DNA from: Roseobacter sp.
Lineage (GTDB): Bacteria; Pseudomonadota; Alphaproteobacteria; Rhodobacterales; Rhodobacteraceae
Length of the DNA: 7,302 nucleotides
Direction of reading: 5' to 3'
NCBI GenBank assembly: GCA_024636425.1
Contig: JAGXHB010000087.1
Coordinates: 1 to 7,302 of the forward strand
A model generated the notes under the pieces. The model saw only the letters and a list, made by a program, of their open reading frames with translations. It did no database searches and was not told where the DNA came from. Position 1 is the first letter of the stretch. Every line of letters begins with the position of its first letter. Shown here piece by piece: positions 4,923 to 7,302 of this stretch. The position numbers and the translations under genes are program-made.

Positions 4923-6662
4923 ATGAGCTTTCTGGGTGTTGATGCGTCTTTGACAGGGCGAAAATGGGTCGGCCCCGATGTCGAGGTCGAACGTGCCACG
5001 CAAGCGCTGGTGCAACAGACAGGCATGCCGCAGGCGCTGTGTCAGGTTCTTGCCCGGCGCGGTGTTCCCGCGTCCGAGGCCGAAGCGTTTCTTGCTCCCT
5101 CACTGCGCGAATTGCTGCCCGACCCGCGATCCTTGCGGGACATGGAGCGTGCCGCGACCAGGTTCCTGCTAGCCGTCAAGACACGGCAGCGGATCGCAGT
5201 TTTCGCAGATTACGACGTGGACGGCGGCAGTTCGGCGGCCCTTTTGCTGGTGTGGCTGCGCGACATGGGATGCGCCGCGACGCTTTACGTGCCTGACCGG
5301 ATCGACGAAGGCTACGGGCCAAATGATGAGGCCATGGCAGCCCTTGCCGCGCGCCACGACCTGATCATCTGCGTGGATTGCGGAACCCTGTCGCATGGCC
5401 CCATCGCTGCCGCAGCGGATGCGGATGTGATCGTGCTGGACCATCACCTCGGCGCGGAAACCCTGCCTGATGCTCATGCGGTGGTGAACCCGAACCGGCA
5501 GGACGAAGACGGGGCACTGGCACATCTTTGTGCCGCAGCGGTGGTGTTTTTGATGCTGGTCGAAGCAGGGCGGCAACTGCGCGAGGCAGACACGAGAAGC
5601 CCGGATCTGATGGCACTGCTGGATCTGGTGGCGCTGGCGACGGTTGCCGATGTCGCCCCGCTGATCGGCGTCAACCGGGCGTTCGTGCGTCAGGGCCTGC
5701 GGGTCATGGGGCGGCGCGACCGGCCCGGGCTCGCGGCACTTGCCGATGTGGCGCGGATGGATACTGCGCCTGCCGCCTACCACTTGGGGTTCATGCTTGG
5801 CCCGCGGATCAATGCCGGTGGCCGCATAGGGCAGGCCGATCTGGGCGCCCGGCTGCTTGCCTGCGCGGATCCGTACGAGGCGGCGGCCCTGGCCGAACGC
5901 CTTGATATTCTGAACACCGAGCGTCGCGATGTCGAGGCGTCGGTGCGCGCTGCGGCACTTAATCAGGCCGAAGCGCGCGGCTTTGATGCGCCTTTGGTCT
6001 GGGCCTCGGGCGCAGGCTGGCATCCGGGTGTTGTGGGTATTGTCGCCTCGCGGCTCAAGGAAGCGTCAAACCGCCCCTCGATCGTGATTGGTTTCGAGGA
6101 TGGAATCGGCAAGGGATCGGGCCGGTCAGTCGCCGGCATTGACCTCGGCGCACCGATCCAGCGCCTTGCCGCGGAAGGATTGCTGATCAAGGGCGGCGGT
6201 CACAAGATGGCCGCCGGCCTCACGGTGGCAGAAGACAAGCTTGAGGCCGCGATGGCGCGCCTCTCCGAGCTTTTGGCCAAGCAGGGCGCACATCTGGGCA
6301 GTGCCGCCGATCTGCGGCTTGACGGGATGCTGATGCCGGCCGCCGCCACGGTCGAACTGGCCGAGCGGATAGAACAGGCGGGCCCCTTCGGTGCCGGAGC
6401 CCCTGCCCCGCGATATGTCTTTGCAGACATGCAGATACGTTTCGCCAGGCGCGTGGGGGAAAGCCACCTCAAGGTCAGCTTCGGGGATGGTCAGGGGGCC
6501 CAGATGGATGCCATCGCCTTTGGCGCATTTGACGGGGAACTTGGTCCGGCACTGGAAAATCACGGCGGCAAACGCTTCCATCTTGCGGGTCGTCTGGACA
6601 TCAACAGCTGGCGCGGACGGCAGTCTGTCCAGCTGCGTCTGGAAGATGCAGCCAATGCCTGA
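4923..6662 (+). CDS. recJ: Single-stranded-DNA-specific 5'-3' exonuclease RecJ
   Basis: A complete 579-residue nuclease, close to the 577 residues of E. coli RecJ. It degrades single-stranded DNA 5' to 3' in RecF-pathway recombination, mismatch repair and base excision repair. Order of motifs: DYDVDGGSSAALL at 97-108 (motif I), VDCG at 151-154, LDHH at 172-175 (the DHH metal-binding signature), ATVADVAPL at 239-247, GPRINAGGRIG at 293-303, the DHHA1 region with GWHPGVVGIVASRLKE at 365-380, and GGGHKMAAG at 424-432. An OB-fold DNA-binding domain occupies roughly 465-575. All expected metal ligands seem present. The ATG at 4923 has AGGGG only 3 nt upstream and GGAAG about 10 nt upstream, an acceptable but not ideal ribosome site. 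It may be co-transcribed with hom, since no terminator or clear promoter is visible in the gap. tRNA-Glu lies 75 bp downstream. Confidence 0.96.
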   Translation: MSFLGVDASLTGRKWVGPDVEVERATQALVQQTGMPQALCQVLARRGVPASEAEAFLAPSLRELLPDPRSLRDMERAATRFLLAVKTRQRIAVFADYDVDGGSSAALLLVWLRDMGCAATLYVPDRIDEGYGPNDEAMAALAARHDLIICVDCGTLSHGPIAAAADADVIVLDHHLGAETLPDAHAVVNPNRQDEDGALAHLCAAAVVFLMLVEAGRQLREADTRSPDLMALLDLVALATVADVAPLIGVNRAFVRQGLRVMGRRDRPGLAALADVARMDTAPAAYHLGFMLGPRINAGGRIGQADLGARLLACADPYEAAALAERLDILNTERRDVEASVRAAALNQAEARGFDAPLVWASGAGWHPGVVGIVASRLKEASNRPSIVIGFEDGIGKGSGRSVAGIDLGAPIQRLAAEGLLIKGGGHKMAAGLTVAEDKLEAAMARLSELLAKQGAHLGSAADLRLDGMLMPAAATVELAERIEQAGPFGAGAPAPRYVFADMQIRFARRVGESHLKVSFGDGQGAQMDAIAFGAFDGELGPALENHGGKRFHLAGRLDINSWRGRQSVQLRLEDAANA

Positions 6663-6691
6663 AAGTTTTTCATTTTCAGTTAAATTTCCGC

Positions 6692-6720
6692 TTGCACCCT
6701 GTGACGCGATTACTTATTCA
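6692..6720 (+). promoter_or_regulatory. Promoter of tRNA-Glu
   Basis: TTGCAC (6692-6697) and TATTCA (6715-6720) with exactly 17 bp between them make a convincing housekeeping promoter. Initiation near 6727 leaves a 5' leader of about 11 nt before the mature tRNA, typical of alphaproteobacterial stable RNA genes. It lies outside recJ, in the 75-bp gap. Confidence 0.7.
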
Positions 6721-6737
6721 ACCGCTCACAAGCTAGT

Positions 6738-6812
6738 GGCCCGTTCGTCTATCGGTTAGGACGTCAGGTTTTCAACCTGAAAAGAGGGGTTCGACTCCCC
6801 TACGGGCTGCCA
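6738..6812 (+). tRNA. tRNA-Glu (anticodon UUC)
   Basis: A full cloverleaf of 75 nt including an encoded CCA. The acceptor stem is GGCCCGT (6738-6744) with ACGGGCT (6802-6808), discriminator G (6809) and CCA (6810-6812). The D-arm lies at 6747-6762. The anticodon stem TCAGG/CCTGA (6764-6768, 6776-6780) encloses the loop TTTTCAA with anticodon TTC at 6771-6773. The T-arm has stems AGGGG/CCCCT around TTCGACT. The UUC anticodon reads GAA and GAG, and this tRNA also supplies glutamyl-tRNA for tetrapyrrole synthesis in alphaproteobacteria that use the C4 pathway only as a rarity, so translation is its main role. The first acceptor pair is G1-U72, a wobble. It has its own promoter. Confidence 0.96.
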
Positions 6813-6838
6813 CTTGTTTCACCCCAAATCCTGAGAAT

Positions 6839-6854
6839 TTGACCTGCGGGTCAA
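6839..6854. repeat. Short hairpin-forming palindrome downstream of tRNA-Glu
   Basis: TTGACC (6839-6844) and GGTCAA (6849-6854) form a 6-bp stem with the loop TGCG. It is 27 bp beyond the tRNA 3' end. It could help end the tRNA transcript, but no T-run follows, so this remains uncertain. The rest of the 96-bp gap (6813-6908) shows nothing recognisable. Confidence 0.3.
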
Positions 6855-6908
6855 CTCCCAAAGCAGCCTGCGCGCCTTTGACCGCGCCATCCTCAAGATC
6901 AGAAAACG

Positions 6909-7302
6909 CTACTTGCCGTTGCTGCTGTCTGGATCAGCATCCGGTTTAATGCGGCGGAATATGGTCTGGCGTGCCCGGCCCGCATTTTTCGACTGGTAGA
7001 GGGCCGCATCTGCGTCCGACAGGATTTCGGTCGGACCCACTTGCTGGTTCTCGCGGATCCACACCGTGCCGATGCTTGCCGAGATATGACAGGGTTTGCC
7101 TTGAAAAAGGATCGGCCTTTCCAGCCGCTCAATCAGCCGCGTGCCCACCGAAAGCAGCGTCTCCTCTGTCTCGATGTCGGGCAGAATCAGCGTGAACTCA
7201 TCCCCGCCGATCCGTGCGATCGTGTCGTTGCTGCGGGTTTCCTCTACCATGATCTGGGCGACCGCTTGCAGGACATGATCGCCCGCCGCGTGCCCCAGCG
7301 TG
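6909..7302 (-). CDS. Diguanylate cyclase, GGDEF domain C-terminal part (partial at right edge)
   Basis: The open frame continues to the window edge; its N-terminus, including any sensor domain, is missing. The first visible residues, TLGHAAGDHVLQAVAQIM, are the helix after the nucleotide-binding strand of GGDEF domains, so an internal ATG at 7250 is not the start. The active-site signature RIGGDEFTLIL is intact, which predicts synthesis of cyclic di-GMP from two GTP. The RSND tetrapeptide, five residues before GGDEF, is a complete RxxD inhibitory site for product feedback. Downstream come ASIGTVWI and the conserved DADAALYQSKNAGRARQ. The tail beyond the domain (IFRRIKPDADPDSSNGK) is short and polar, with no EAL domain following. 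Cyclic di-GMP generally controls the motile-to-sessile switch; the signal sensed here is unknown. It is convergent with the tRNA gene. Confidence 0.9.
   Translation of the reverse strand, partial: TLGHAAGDHVLQAVAQIMVEETRSNDTIARIGGDEFTLILPDIETEETLLSVGTRLIERLERPILFQGKPCHISASIGTVWIRENQQVGPTEILSDADAALYQSKNAGRARQTIFRRIKPDADPDSSNGK

Noticed and set aside
5169..6023. Open frame of 284 codons on the minus strand opposite recJ
   Set aside because: It mirrors the recJ codon frame, with no recognisable domain and no ribosome site; it is a shadow of recJ.
6738..6908. tRNA-Glu as an integration site for a genomic island
   Set aside because: No integrase, no repeat of the tRNA 3' end and no change of gene style is seen downstream within the window.
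1..7302. CRISPR array, insertion sequence, toxin-antitoxin or defence system
   Set aside because: No regularly spaced repeats, transposase, terminal inverted repeats or small gene pairs of those kinds were found on either strand.

Overview
The window looks like chromosomal DNA from an alphaproteobacterium, most likely a Rhodobacteraceae (Roseobacter-type) member. The reasons are the G+C-rich coding style with strong third-position G/C bias, the close hom - recJ - tRNA-Glu(UUC) grouping, and proteins that read like roseobacter orthologues. This assignment comes from recognition, not from a search. Apart from short intergenic gaps (the longest about 208 bp), the window is filled with genes.

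Left part (1-2460): the 3' end of a nitroreductase runs in on the plus strand. After a gap of about 208 bp comes a beta-hydroxyacid dehydrogenase (3-hydroxyisobutyrate dehydrogenase type) on the minus strand. It is transcribed divergently from a complete pirin-family protein on the plus strand. The roughly 190 bp between them holds two good inverted repeats and a convincing pirin promoter. Pirin converges on a TetR-family regulator, and a perfect 11-bp-stem hairpin sits at the junction and overlaps the regulator's stop codon.

Middle part (2450-3530): the TetR regulator (minus) is divergent from a small lipoprotein gene (plus). Between them is a perfect 7+2+7 palindrome, TTGAACA-GG-TGTTCAA, positioned in the spacer of a possible tetR promoter whose start point would fall at or next to the tetR ATG. 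This is the most interesting structure in the window: an apparently autoregulated, possibly leaderless tetR that may also control the lipoprotein.

Right part (3530-7302): homoserine dehydrogenase (hom; threonine/methionine branch of aspartate metabolism) is followed after 106 bp by the single-strand exonuclease gene recJ. Next comes tRNA-Glu(UUC) with its own clear -35/-10 promoter. The C-terminal half of a GGDEF diguanylate cyclase, with an intact RxxD inhibitory site, enters from the right edge on the minus strand.

I see no mobile element, CRISPR array, phage gene, toxin-antitoxin pair or defence island. The region is mostly ordinary housekeeping and accessory metabolism; the findings are local regulatory structures and small contextual oddities, and I did not find a convincing new multi-gene system.
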